This document shows positions 1-10,530 of a stretch of 64,000 nucleotides of DNA, in pieces. This DNA is from Amyloporia xantha (taxonomy: Eukaryota > Basidiomycota > Agaricomycetes > Polyporales > Adustoporiaceae). Numbering within the stretch: position 1 is the stretch's first letter; each line of letters opens with the position of its first letter. The position numbers and the translations under genes are program-made. The notes beneath the pieces are model-generated. The model was not told the origin of the DNA and searched no databases. It saw only the letters and a list, made by a program, of their open reading frames with translations. The stretch lies in NCBI GenBank assembly GCA_036971615.1, contig JAYKKR010000008.1:62001-126000 (forward strand). Reading direction: 5' to 3'.

Positions 1-467
1 TCGGCTAAGATACGTGTCCCCGCCACCTTCAGCTGCTCGACTTCTTCCATCAGTGATCGTTCGGATTCGTGTACCATTGCCGATTGCGTTGTCAAAATCT
101 TGTTCTTCGCCTATCACACATGGGAAGACGGTAAGTATGTACAAGAGTAATTAGCCTGCTCACGACTGCATCTTCGAGGTGTTTCCGGACTCCTCTGTAT
201 TGTGCCTCGACGTCGGCTTTCCCTGCCTGCAGTGAACTGTGGAGTAAGACACGAAACCATGATTGCTATATTATCTCCCACCTCTGCGATGCGCAGGTTT
301 TCTTGAAGCCTACGTGACTCGGCCAAGTTATTGTCTTCGCGCTGGGCATTAGGAAAGAAATCAACTTTAGACTACCAGATGGGTCGGATGGAGGCTCACC
401 ATTTTGAGCAAACATCTCAGTTCCCGATTGGTTTCGTGGATATCACCAGCGTCAAGAACTTGTGTTC

Positions 468-1084
468 TCAAGTGCCCCAGCTCATCCTAACCCAGTCCGC
501 TGTGTCGGACAGGAGTACGAACATATAGTCATAGCGCGACTCACTTTGATGGCTTTCAATTCTGCGTGAATGCACACTACGTCGCCGGCGTCGAGAGTGT
601 CCGGTTGCGGAACCGCAGGTGAGCCTGCTGATAGATGCTGAAGCTGCATACTGTTGTAAACTAGTAACGTCCGCCTGACAGCACAATGTCCCGAGCGATA
701 ATGCGACAGAGTAAGCTCGACCTGCAGTTGGGTACTTGCGCAACTGACGAACGAAGTTACTCAAGCGCGGTTGCTCCAGGAGAGTGACGACTAGGTCTAC
801 ATCAATACATATCAGCGGATGCACCCTTATATACAGACCTGAACATAGCGCCCATTCGATGATCTTCTAATTCCCACAGCCTCATCTAACCCGAATAGAC
901 CCTCCACGAGGTACGCCACAGGCTGGAATCGCTGGAACGAGCCAAGAAGTACTGACTCCCTCTCGGAGTACACTTCCCTCCTTGGCAGAAAAATGCTGCG
1001 GAACTTTAAGTGTGTCCAATTCAGAGCACATGCCATGACACGGGGAAGATCGATGATAGCAGAGATAAACTGGGAGAACGACAA
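468..1084 (-). other. Possible coding remnants, leucine-rich, unassigned
   Basis: Two open stretches on the minus strand (1084-827 and 824-468) contain phrases such as ISAIIDLPRVMACALNWTHL and TLLEQPRLSNFVRQLRK. These resemble pieces of basidiomycete F-box/LRR proteins, but their order is the reverse of what that family shows. I could not splice them into a sensible protein. The rest of 1-1400 shows no supported gene. Confidence 0.25.
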
Positions 1085-1402
1085 CTCACAGCTGTCGTTG
1101 AGGATGGTGCCGTCAGGTCTCCCAGCATTCGTAACTTAGCAGCGCAGCAAAATTGCCATCCCCGTTGGCATTATATGTATAAGAACGCTCCGGTTGCATT
1201 CAAAGCTCTGCATCAACGCTTACTAGTTCAAGATCATGCAATTCAGAATGTGGCACATGAACCGACCGACAAAGAATCTCTCGTGCCGTGTACATCGACT
1301 GTATCCGATCTACCCAAAACTTGCGGCTTTCATCTTTTTAGTTAAACAGGAAGATAGATCCGATAAACTGATGTCACTTACCTTCGATGGAGTCTCCCCC
1401 AC

Positions 1403-2560
1403 TCAGTTCAATTCGGCGCAGGCTTTGGGAGGGACTCGATGACGCGAGCGGTAGCGCTGGTTCATGGCATCCCTCAGGCCATCTGCGATTGACATATTGA
1501 AGCCGATGTAGCGGAGGTCGATCCGAGTAACCTTGAAGTCACCAGACTGGTATCCTTGAGTAACCTCTAGCATGATATCGTGGCGAACGCTCTGTTCAAT
1601 CGTCCGAGCGAATATGGCTTCCTGAGTCTGCACCATTAAGTTCTGCATGAGCCGGTTCTCGGTCCAAAATATCAATCGCAAAACCCACATCAGGAGGTAA
1701 GAGCGCAAAAGCCTCAGCATCCAGAGTGTCATTCAGATATGCTTGGTATGTACCTAAGTACTTCCATTGCCCCTTGCTGCATACGAATAGTTCATTCATT
1801 CTTTTGGCAAGCCGCGTGTGCTTCGCGACTTTCCAATGGATAGCTTCTTCATCTATCGCCTGACAGGCGTGTTGATTCGGAAGAAGGAGGACGGGGTATT
1901 TCGTAGTAGGACGCTTCGGGCCACTATACAGAAGTAGCTCATGCCCAGCAAAGAGCATCCCGGTCGAATTTCTATGCAGAGTAGCTCTTCAATGTAACAT
2001 CAATATAAATCGCTCCGTCGTCACTTACTCCATCGACTAATGCCAGATTGATGGAACTCAGATGGGTGGTAATGCAGTGAAAGGCGACAAATACCTACCG
2101 CTTTCACCTTCTTGAGGTATTTCCATGGATTTTCGTTCAAGCGCGAGGCGCACACGAACTTGCGTTTGACAAGCGGGCCATTCCTCTGTGCATTCGTGCT
2201 CGGCTTAGAGTCCTTGATTCTTTCGCGCAGTTCGGGATTGAGCTGGAAGGGCGTGCATACGAGTCCACGAGGCTTCTTTTTATTTTTCTTCTGCTTCGTT
2301 CCTGGTTGATGCTTTGACCGATTCTTGTCCTTCTGAACATGCTTTCCAGCCGGTTGAACAAATCCAGACTTCGTCCCCTTCTGGACGGGACGCTCGACAG
2401 TCTAGCCGACCGACCATCGCAAGCCGAGTCAATACCACTGTGGCATCGTGCCAGCGTACCGCGCACTCACCTGTCCTGTACCAGCGCTGTTTCGCACTGT
2501 GGATGGTTGCCCTGCTACCTCCTGAGCAGGATCTAGCGTGCGTTTCCGCGATCTGTCCAT
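1403..2560 (-). CDS. DUF6697-like basidiomycete protein, five exons including an 8-nt micro-exon
   Basis: Spliced model of 307 aa: exons 2560-2471, 2401-2099, 2036-2029, 1971-1689 and 1642-1403, all joining in phase. The basic N-terminus starts MDRSRKRTLDP and leads into a Lys-rich stretch. The C-terminal half carries the pattern I associate with basidiomycete DUF6697 domains: MLFAGHELLLYSG, then LFVCSKGQWKYLGTYQ, then FKVTRIDLRYIGFN near the end. Exon 3 is only tcgatgga, flanked by an AG acceptor and a perfect GTAAGT donor, and the frame works only if it is included. Intron 4 is very short (46 nt, GTGGGT to CAG). The function of this domain is unknown. The start was chosen because an intron upstream would not stay in frame, but further 5' exons are possible. 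The family call is from remembered motif shape, so it is moderate. Confidence 0.6.
2029..2036 (-). other. 8-nt micro-exon of the DUF6697-like gene
   Basis: The bases between the acceptor (AG at 2038-2037) and the GTAAGT donor (2028-2023) are the only way to join exon 2 (ending codon GCG) to exon 4 (starting A-AAT-TCG) without a frameshift. The join reads KA-SME-NSTGMLFAGHE. Flanking introns are 62 and 57 nt. Confidence 0.6.
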
Positions 2561-3162
2561 GGCAATCGCAGTGAGTAGTGTACTATCCACTCGCACATGA
2601 AAGATACGGAGCATAGAATGAAGGAGGGAGTATCATGGAAAAAGGGAGAAACATTCACCTTCGTGGCATGATTAGAGCCGAGCAGCGAGGTACGGTCGGG
2701 TCGGGTCGTGCTATATCCACCCAACTGGTCAGACGAGGACGACGGATTATCGATTGAAAACATTGAACATCCAGAGCGTTTTAGCAGGCAGTAGAGTTCA
2801 GCTGCGCATGACAGATCAGCTTCGCGATGAGAGGGATAACGGAACGTGTTGATCAAGAAGGTCATCTGAGACGAACGCGAATATCATGGACCTCAGAGAG
2901 CATTGATAAGTTGAACGCCACTCTGAGGGCCACACGGCTGATACAATTCATTGAGGGAATCCCACCCACAAAAATGACTGCGCATGAAATGTACTGATAA
3001 CGAAAGATATATAGCTATACTACGAACTTAAATCCTAGTTGGATTACAGCTCGTCAATATCGTACATATGCAAACCACGATTTCTGACCTGGGTGGCACT
3101 AGTGAACCACCGTCTCGCCCTTCAGCCACTCTGGCACGAAGAAGCATTCCACCTTTCAACCG
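2561..3162. other. Intergenic / 5' region with one serine-rich open stretch
   Basis: A minus-strand open frame (2865-2533) contains a plausible Ser-rich stretch ending GSNHATK before a possible GTGAAT donor. No acceptor downstream restores the frame of the DUF6697-like gene. It may be leader sequence or an unplaced exon. Nothing else is supported between the two flanking genes. Confidence 0.3.
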
Positions 3163-4211
3163 TTAAAGGGTTGCTCCAGACGTGCAATACACACACTGGC
3201 AAGGCTGCGTCGAGCCTGATGGTGGTACAGCAAAGGGCTGGTCTAACGGCGAGACCACAATACCGTTCGTCAGCGGAACGACAGGCGAATTTTCTGACAA
3301 CGCCTCCGCGATGGAATAGGTAGCCGGGTTACTCACAACTTCTTGGGTTGCGGTAGTCCAGTCTGGTGTTGATATCCATTCTACTCCAAGTAGCTGGGAT
3401 ACCGACGCCACATAAGCATCCTCCTCAGCCGCTGTCCACTCGTAAGCAGACGCGACATAAGAGGTCTGCTCAGCCGATATCCAGTCGTACGCAGACGCGG
3501 ACGGCGTAACAGGCGATGATCCCGAAGGAGGCACCAACATCACAGGGCTCGTGCTGGTCGAGAACCAACAGTTACCCCCGAAATTGAAGTTGACCCAATT
3601 TGTGAACGCATTGAGCGTTGCAGGGTCAACGTTGAAATCAAAAGCGAGAGCGCGGCAAAAGTCACGCTCCATGGTGTTGATTTCATCAAGCGAGAACATG
3701 TTGGATGCCACCGAGACCATATCTTTGTTGGATTGCTTACCGTCGTAAAGCATTTTGCAAGCGACGATAAACGCGGTGAGAAACAGCCTTTCGCCGGACT
3801 TGGCAGCAACCATAGGGTACTTTGCTTTTATTTGTTGCAGAAAATACAGAGCAGTATACACGCTTGATTGGTAGTGGCGTTGGTCCCATAAGACCTGGCT
3901 AACAAAACGTGGTAATCTTGCATCCAGACTAGGCTCGATAGGTTGGACAAACGTGTAATGGACGAAGGCCACACATAGCAATGTCATTTCCGATACTTCA
4001 TCGTAGTATATATCCTTGATGTAAATGTCAGATAGAACGTCGACACCACACCATTATTGCAGTACTTACCGTCAAGTCCATCGCGATAGCCTTGAGGATC
4101 ATATGGGTGAAAGCAATCCGTGGAAAATAGTAGAACGCACCGAGACACAGCTTTTATACCTTCACCCCCCGGTGGCCAGAAATCCATCATGATGCGCCGT
4201 GGCCCAAACAA
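3163..4211 (-). CDS. PCL/Pho80-type cyclin (cyclin N-terminal domain protein)
   Basis: Two exons, 4211-4070 and 3995-3163, give 324 aa. The intron (3996-4069) has a GTAAGT donor and is in phase 1. The cyclin box covers about residues 74-165: RLPRFVSQVLWDQRHY, then GERLFLTAFIVACKMLYDGK, then LDEINTMERDFCRAL. This is the arrangement seen in fungal PCL cyclins, which bind a Pho85-type kinase and direct it to substrates in phosphate, glycogen or cell-cycle control. That role is inferred from the family. The C-terminal 110 residues are low complexity, with imperfect repeats of a Y/E-W-[IT] unit (SAYDWISAEQ, SAYEWTAAEE, GVEWIST). An alternative start is the second Met six codons downstream. The partner kinase cannot be read from the sequence. 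Confidence 0.85.
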
Positions 4212-4887
4212 AAACTAGGTTACACGAAGCACGGCTGAGACTGAAAATCAAGCTCCAGTACAACATCACTCATCAAATCTCAACGATGGTATTTGAACGA
4301 CAAAAATGGACAAGCATATTGTACAAAAGAAATACAGATTGGAATGTGCGCGTCGATTTAGTACTCGACTGCCCGTAATGAGCAGGACGATCAAGTGTGG
4401 ATCAAGCCCTTGCGTTTATCTTCCACGTCACCAGTAAAGGAGACGAAGGCACCAAAACGCCATGTCCCTAGGCGAGAGCGAGTGGTATAACAATAAAGAA
4501 AAAAGCGTACAAGACAGAGGCTGCCACGTCGATGGTAAGCCAATGAGGACGTCGCAAGCGTTGGGATGGCAACGATTATCTTCATTGACAAAGGTTGGAT
4601 GCTAGCACACAGCGACACAGGTTGAGCTCATTGCAACAAGAGGCCCAAGCAACACAACGATATAAAGGTAACTGCGCGCGTTGACAATGGAAAAAGCACA
4701 GTCTGCGAAATACTTTTCTAGGCACGCGGAAAGTCCTACCCTAAATACGCACGTGATCTCTCGCGTCCACGACGCGACAACAACTTACATTCTGCTTTCT
4801 CCTGAATCCTGATTCACTCTTCCAGCCATATCCCAGACCTCCTAGGTATCATACCCTCAAATATTTTGGTTTCTCACAAAGTACGAA
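4212..4887. other. Divergent intergenic region
   Basis: This lies between the 5' ends of the cyclin gene (minus) and the p31comet-like gene (plus). No coding frame is supported. It is a shared upstream region of about 675 bp and probably contains both promoters. Confidence 0.5.
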
Positions 4888-6317
4888 ATGATTCTAACGC
4901 CAGCTGCTGCACCTCCGCCAACCTTCGTAGACGACGTCCCCCGTCCACATGCCATAGTTCCTCCGAAAACCTCAGGCGCACCTTTTTCCGAAATCACGAA
5001 CGAGCCTAAGCCTGATATCGAGAACTCTCAAGAGCACAGGCAAAGTCTCACCATACCATCCGTGTTTCTCGACACGCCGTCGATCACGCACACCATGGCC
5101 GCTGCCTTGGCACTCTCACTTTTAGGCCATATGTTATTCCTGAAAAGCCAGGTGCCATTGTGAGTCGGGAAAAGATGTTTTTCGTGACGTTCTTCAGGGG
5201 ACTGATGGAGTTCGCAGTCCTGTGGTCCAGCTAGCACGTATGCCCACTGGGCAGTCAGACTCACGTGCCGTGAAGAAACGCGGGGAGCTGCTCTCAGCCA
5301 TTGATACCCTCTCATCTCATATGCACACGACCTTCTCCGCGCTGTCGACTGCATTGGCGCGGCGAAATCAGAAGGGCTCGCAAGATGAAGACGAACAAAG
5401 GCGTGCCAGTGCACACCTTGCATTCGTCCTTGGCCCAAGCGTTGGTGCTGCACGCGCAAGAATCATTCTCGTAGTGGACGGACTGGAGGTCAAGGTGTGG
5501 GGCGAAAGGCAAGAAGGTCCTAGGGTATCAGTGACCGCCCGTGGCGCAAACGCCACGGACGATCACGAAAGCACGGAAGCTCCAGATTATTCGGACGATA
5601 GCGAAGAAGAGGACGTCGACGATGAGAGTGACCAAGACCAAGACCAAGTTCCAGATGACAGTAGCGAGGAAGGATCTGACGACAGCGGCACCGATACATC
5701 CGAATCTGACGCCGTGTCAGAACCGCCTCCCTCGCCTTCGCCATCGCCATCTCCCGCCCATAGCATGTCTCGGTCACCCTCTCCCGCGGCGGATCCTCCA
5801 CCGCAAGTACCTCGTGTATGCCAGCCACCAATTCGAACTTATGCGGAAGAACAGCAAGCACTACGGGCGGCCGAACGGCTGCTTTCAAGAACGCTCGCTA
5901 ATGCATGTGCAGAAGAAGGCGGAGGGATGTCTTGCGAATTAGGTGCGCTTTCTTGTCTTGCTGTATAATGCACACCACTCACTTCGCACAAAAGCCTCTA
6001 CGCAGACGCACATACTTCTTCGCGCACCACGGCGGTTCTCGCACCCCGCGTGGATCCCTCGCCAGAACATGACGCGCTCCCTCGAGGGCATGCTGCAGTC
6101 CTTCCTGGACGAAGCAAGCCCCCAGGAGAAGCCGAACAAGGGTAAGGCAAAGATACTGAAGGGCCTGAAGACGGAGGGCGTCTATGTTGGGTGCCGCGGA
6201 TCGCAGGGAAGTTCAAGCTTTAGGATATCGACCTCAGGCGACGAAGAGGAAGAGGAGGAAGACGAGATGATCTGGTGGGTTTGGGACGGAAGAATCGCTG
6301 GTTTCTCAGATTGGTGA
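4888..6317 (+). CDS. p31comet-like Mad2-binding protein
   Basis: Three exons, 4888-5159, 5218-5942 and 5995-6317, join in frame to 439 aa. Intron 1 has GTGAGT with a CTGAT branch-like motif about 15 nt before GCAG. Residues about 73-100 read ALALSLLGHMLFLKSQVP followed by FPVVQLARMP. This matches the shape of the p31comet segment around its Q(L/V)P-x-P-x-x-QL motif. Next come AIDTLSSHMHTTFSALSTAL and a hydrophobic ARARIILVVDGLEVKVWGE. A long acidic and Pro/Ser linker (about residues 185-265) is followed by RTYAEEQQALRAAERLLSRTL and an ending MIWWVWDGRIAGFSDW. p31comet binds the closed form of the HORMA protein Mad2 and helps silence the spindle checkpoint. The assignment rests on remembered motif similarity, so function is an inference. 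Confidence 0.6.
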
Positions 6318-7019
6318 GGAATATTCTCGGACTGCTTGGACTGTCTGGACTATCTGGACCTCAATCATTGTTGGAGTGCTCGTGAAACAAAGGATGTATC
6401 AATAGCATTGTCTCGCTGTCCGCTATCATCGCTGCCGTATGTAGCACCACACACTCAATATGCATCTGTCGAATACAAGTCGAACACAGTATAATTCTTT
6501 CCGGAAGACCGGTGTTAAGCTGTGATTTCTCTTGAGCCTTGAGCCGGGTGGTGCCGACACTAACTTGAACTGCTCATGCTCAACATTCATGCAAATGCGC
6601 TCTGGAGCCGCTACCATCACCGTCCTCCTGCCACACCATTCCAGTACCTGTCGACAAGTGTAACATGGTCAACCTGGAACAAGAAGCGCCTCGTCTACTC
6701 ATGGCATTCTGTACTTCCTGGATATATCTATCGACTTAAGGCCGACTTACATCCCACCTGTGCACGGTCGACATGCGGCACAGGGCCACAGCCGTCATAC
6801 CTCCGCTGATATCGCTCAGAGGGCTTTCTTATTCGCCACTATATATCCCGTGCTAGAAATGATTAATGACAGCCAATATGCAATAATATGATCTTTCCCC
6901 GGAAGCAGGACATGGGAAAGTTCCGCAACGTGTATGTAAAAGGCCAACGTACCGTTCCTTGTATTCGCTCCCCGTCATCTTCCAAGCATTTCGCTCTCTC
7001 TTTCGCTCTACTGGGCACC
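6318..7019. other. Intergenic region, promoter of the first SDR gene
   Basis: No coding frame is supported. A TATA-like cactatatatccc occurs near 6838-6850, about 175 bp before the SDR start. Short ggactgtctggact-like direct repeats lie just after the p31comet-like stop codon (6330-6362). Confidence 0.4.
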
Positions 7020-8471
7020 ATGGGCCTCTCTTTCTCGAAGAAATTCAACCCAGAGAATCTGCCTGACCTGACGGGGAAGGTCGTCGTTGTGACGGGCGGC
7101 GCGTAAGTCTTCAGATCGTCGTCTTCTATGATGTCGCGAGGATGGGTTTACCAACAACGTGCTCATTTAGTGCGGGTGTGGGGTTCGCGGTCGTACAGCA
7201 CTTAGCGCGTCGCGGAGCCAAAGTGTATATCGCTGCTCGTACGCAAGACCGAGCGGGCGACGCCATTGAGCGTCTGAAAGCTGCGGGGCTCGGTCCCGGA
7301 AACGGCAAACTTGAGCGGTTAGAGCTTGACCTGGCGGACCCTCGAACTGCCAAGAAAGCAGCTGAGGAATTCTTACAGAAGGAGGAGCGGCTGGACATCT
7401 TGGGTGGGTGCCTCTGTCCAGTTTTGGTGAGATTATGTCTGATGCATTGTGAACCGTAGTCAATTGCGCTGCTGTGTAAGTAGTCCCATGTCAAATTCTC
7501 GGATAGTGATAGGACCCTAATGTTAACTGCGCTTGTTGCGTATCAGGCTGATATGCCCGTATGATAAGACTCACGACGGTAAGCTGGGTATCGTGGATTT
7601 CCATCATTACTGCTGACAGATATATTTATTAGGCATCCAAGATGTTGTGATGGTCAAGTACGTAGTTTATGGCTCTTCATTATATTGTTTCTGACGAGCT
7701 TTATCCAAAGCTACGTTGGTCATTTCGTATTCACGAAAACACTGATGCCGGTGCTCAAGAGAACTGCCAGTGAGCCAAATAGCGATGTCCGGATAGTTGA
7801 CGTAAGTGCAATTAATTTGGGGACAAACCTATACTCATTGTGCTTCAGGTGTCATCGGATGGCTATGATGCTGTCAGACATCCAGTTCAGTTCCACAGTA
7901 TCGACGACTTGAATCTTGAATACAAGGATAACGTCTTTCCCTGGCCGGCTCTCATGCGATATTGTGCGCCTTCATACGAATAGCAGTGGGTTCTGTCGCT
8001 CACGACTCATCACAGGCTACAGCAAGTTCTTGATCATGCTGCATGTGACGGAGCTTCAAAGGCGACTTGATGAAGAGGGCGTCCCTATCGTTGTATTGAC
8101 CACTCACCCTGGTACCATCAACTCAGGTACGTTTTCGCGCTGGTCTCCCCGGTTATCATTGTGTATACTGAGTTGCACGCGATTTGTCAGATGGTGTCAA
8201 GAAATGGATCGACTCGCTGGGATCAGGACCGGTGGCTTCCTTCGTCCGCTCCGCGATCAACCTGTTTTTCACCATGCCAACCCAAGGCGCGTACAGCACC
8301 GTCTATGCGGCAGCAGCTCCGGAAGTACGCGCTGAGCCAAGGAAATACCGCGGGTCGTACATCACACCGCCAGCGAAACACACTCAGCTCACTGCCAAGG
8401 CGCGGGATGCACAAACGTCGAAAGATCTCTGGGAGTTGACGGAAAAGTTCTTGCAGGACATCGGAGTGTAG
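7020..8471 (+). CDS. Short-chain dehydrogenase/reductase, copy 1
   Basis: Nine exons give 328 aa: 7020-7102, 7171-7403, 7460-7475, 7547-7578, 7633-7657, 7711-7801, 7849-7963, 8016-8126 and 8191-8471. The Rossmann nucleotide-binding motif TGGAAGVG is at residues 25-32. VNCAAV follows as the NNAG equivalent, then NYVGHFVFTKTLMPVL, then VDVSSDGY. The catalytic YxxxK is Y198-C-Y-S-K202. These are NAD(P)-dependent oxidoreductases of the retinol-dehydrogenase/WWOX-like group; the substrate is unknown. There is no signal peptide. All introns are GT-AG. The start MGLSFSKKFNP was preferred over an in-frame upstream start because the second copy begins at the same relative point. It is followed 590 bp downstream by a tandem paralogue with the same exon plan. 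Confidence 0.93.
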
Positions 8472-9061
8472 TTATTATACATAGTATTATTACGGACGCT
8501 TCAAAATGGCTGTGGAGAGATTGCATTAGTTCACGCTGTTTACTGCATTCTACGGATGTGTTTGTACATTATACCGGGCGGTTATTTGCGTATGGCTTTC
8601 CTGTTGATCGACGTCGACACTGCCTTCAAATCTCAATGAAACCGTCCCTGACCACTGATCCCCGTGATTTTCCATTTGCAACGTGTTTTTGCTACAATAA
8701 CAGCTATATCGCTTAGTCGCTGCCCTAGGGTTTACTATTGAACGTTGAACGTTGAACGTTTATCTTGCTTCCAATTTTGGCATGACTGCTGACTAGCATT
8801 GGTGCTAAGCCTATTGCAGAAGGTCTTCATCATGTTCCTCCCTCATTTAAAGGTTGAACGGCGATTCCAAGGTACTTCTCATGGGCCAAGTTACGACAGA
8901 TCCATTGATCATGTCCATGCGTAATTCTCAGGCTAGTAGATGATCTGGCCCAACTTCTGCCACCTGAGTTCGAATATTCCGACATCATGCCTATTTTTAC
9001 GCTGTGTCTCAGATAATGAGGGGAGTTGATCATCCTTTCTCTTGCAACTCCTTTCATTGCC
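8472..9061. other. Spacer between tandem SDR genes
   Basis: No coding frame is supported. It includes a small tandem repeat of three copies of TTGAACG at about 8738-8760. It probably holds the terminator of copy 1 and the promoter of copy 2. Confidence 0.5.
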
Positions 9062-10530
9062 ATGGGATCAACATCCTCCAAGAGCTTCAGTCCTGACGCG
9101 TTACCCGACTTGCACGGTAAGGTCATAATCGTCACGGGAGGAAAGTCAGTCAGTTGTCAGCGGTTCTGCCATTCATTCCACTGACTTCAACGGTCGTATG
9201 CAGTGCGGGCATTGGTTTTGCGACGGTCCAGCATCTTGCGCGGCATGGCGCAAAGGTTTACATGGGCGCACGTAACGAAGAGCGCGCTAGGTCCGCAATT
9301 GATCGACTTAACGCTGCCGGTTTAGCACCAGGGAATGGCGAAGTCGTCTGGCTAGCTCTTGACTACAGCGACCCACGGGTAGCAAAGAAGGCCGCAGAGG
9401 CTTTTATGGAGAAAGAGGAGAGATTGGATGCTATAGGCATGTGAAACTTTGTTCGTTTGTAGTTGCGCTAACATGTTGGTCCTAATGTCCAGTGAACTGC
9501 GCTGCCCTGTAAGCCGCTTTGTGACACGCTACTGATTGTTTCAGCTGATGGCAGTTCTGTCAAGATTACTAACTTCCTACAATAAGACACACGATGGTTA
9601 GTCCTTAGGCTCTCAAGAGCGAATCACAGTCATTGAATCTCACGATAATGTAGGTATACAGGACATTGTGATGGTAAAGTGTGCAACTTCATGAACCTGA
9701 TGGTATTCCCCGTCACGCATGCATAACAATGTTTCATATCACAGCTATCTCAGTCCTTTCGTGTTTATCGGGACTTTGCTGCCACTACTGAAGCAGACGG
9801 CAAAAGAACCAAACAGCGATGCTCGAATAGTGGAGGTGATTTTTTCCAGCGGCGCGCATTGCTGTTCGAATCCTTATCCCGAATTAATGCAATCTCACAG
9901 CTATCTTCGCAAGGCCATGGAACTGTCCCTAATGGTATTCGGTTTCGCAATATTGACGACTTCAACGTCGAGTACAAGGAATCAACCTTCCAAGACCATC
10001 TACGATACGGCATGTCCGTCTACTCGCCATGTTGTACATCCTTTATGACGCGGTATCTTGCCAGGACTAAGCAAGTTAATGAGCGTGCTTCATGTCAAAG
10101 AGCTGCAAAGGCGGCTGGACGAAGAAGGGGTCCCAGTCATCGTGATGTCGGTACATCCAGGCATCGTCAACACAGGTACGTAGTCTGTCACAAAGCGTTC
10201 GGGCATTAGTAGTTCCAGCGCTGATATCGCCATATTTTCGCAGATGGTGTGCAGAATTACGCGCATTCCGCAGGGCCCATCCTGTCTGCGATCTACGCGT
10301 TCATCGCCAATGCGTTCTTCACGAGCCCTGAGAAGGGTGCGTACAGTCCGGTGTTCGCTGCAGTAGCGCCGGTCGTCCGCGCTGAGCCTGACAAATACCG
10401 CGGCGCGTACATTCTGCCACCTGGAAAGCTGGGCAGCTCGAGCAAGCAATCACAGGATCCTCAGCTAGCGGGCGAACTGTGGGAGACGACGGAGAAGATT
10501 CTCAGCGATATTGGTGTATATACGCAGTGA
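9062..10530 (+). CDS. Short-chain dehydrogenase/reductase, copy 2, with two GC-AG introns
   Basis: Nine exons: 9062-9144, 9204-9436, 9493-9508, 9565-9596, 9654-9678, 9745-9835, 9901-10009, 10065-10175 and 10244-10530. They give 328 aa, the same length as copy 1, and seven exon sizes are identical between the copies. The Rossmann motif TGGNAGIG is at residues 25-32 and YxxxK is Y196-G-L-S-K200. Introns 2 and 7 must begin with GC: the donor reads G|GCATGT at both 9437 and 10010, and only these positions keep the frame and match the copy 1 splice sites. It looks intact. Divergence is greatest in the C-terminal substrate lobe, so the two enzymes may differ in substrate. Confidence 0.9.
9437..9492 (+). 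other. GC-AG intron (intron 2 of SDR copy 2)
   Basis: The exon ends ATAG and the intron starts GCATGT and ends TCCAG. The equivalent intron of copy 1 starts GTGGGT in the same phase. No nearby GT donor keeps the frame. Confidence 0.7.
10010..10064 (+). other. GC-AG intron (intron 7 of SDR copy 2)
   Basis: The exon ends CGATACG and the intron starts GCATGT and ends TTGCCAG. The join restores the catalytic YGLSK. The copy 1 intron at the same place starts GTGCGC. Confidence 0.7.

Noticed and set aside
8738..8760. Three copies of TTGAACG as a possible array
   Set aside because: Too short and only three units; no spacer structure of a CRISPR or satellite.
9437..9492. SDR copy 2 as a pseudogene because GT donors are missing
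   Set aside because: All exon lengths, phases and catalytic residues match copy 1 if GC donors are accepted.
9860..9900. gttcgaatcc, resembling a tRNA T-loop
   Set aside because: It sits in an SDR intron; no cloverleaf with a matching acceptor stem or anticodon arm can be drawn.
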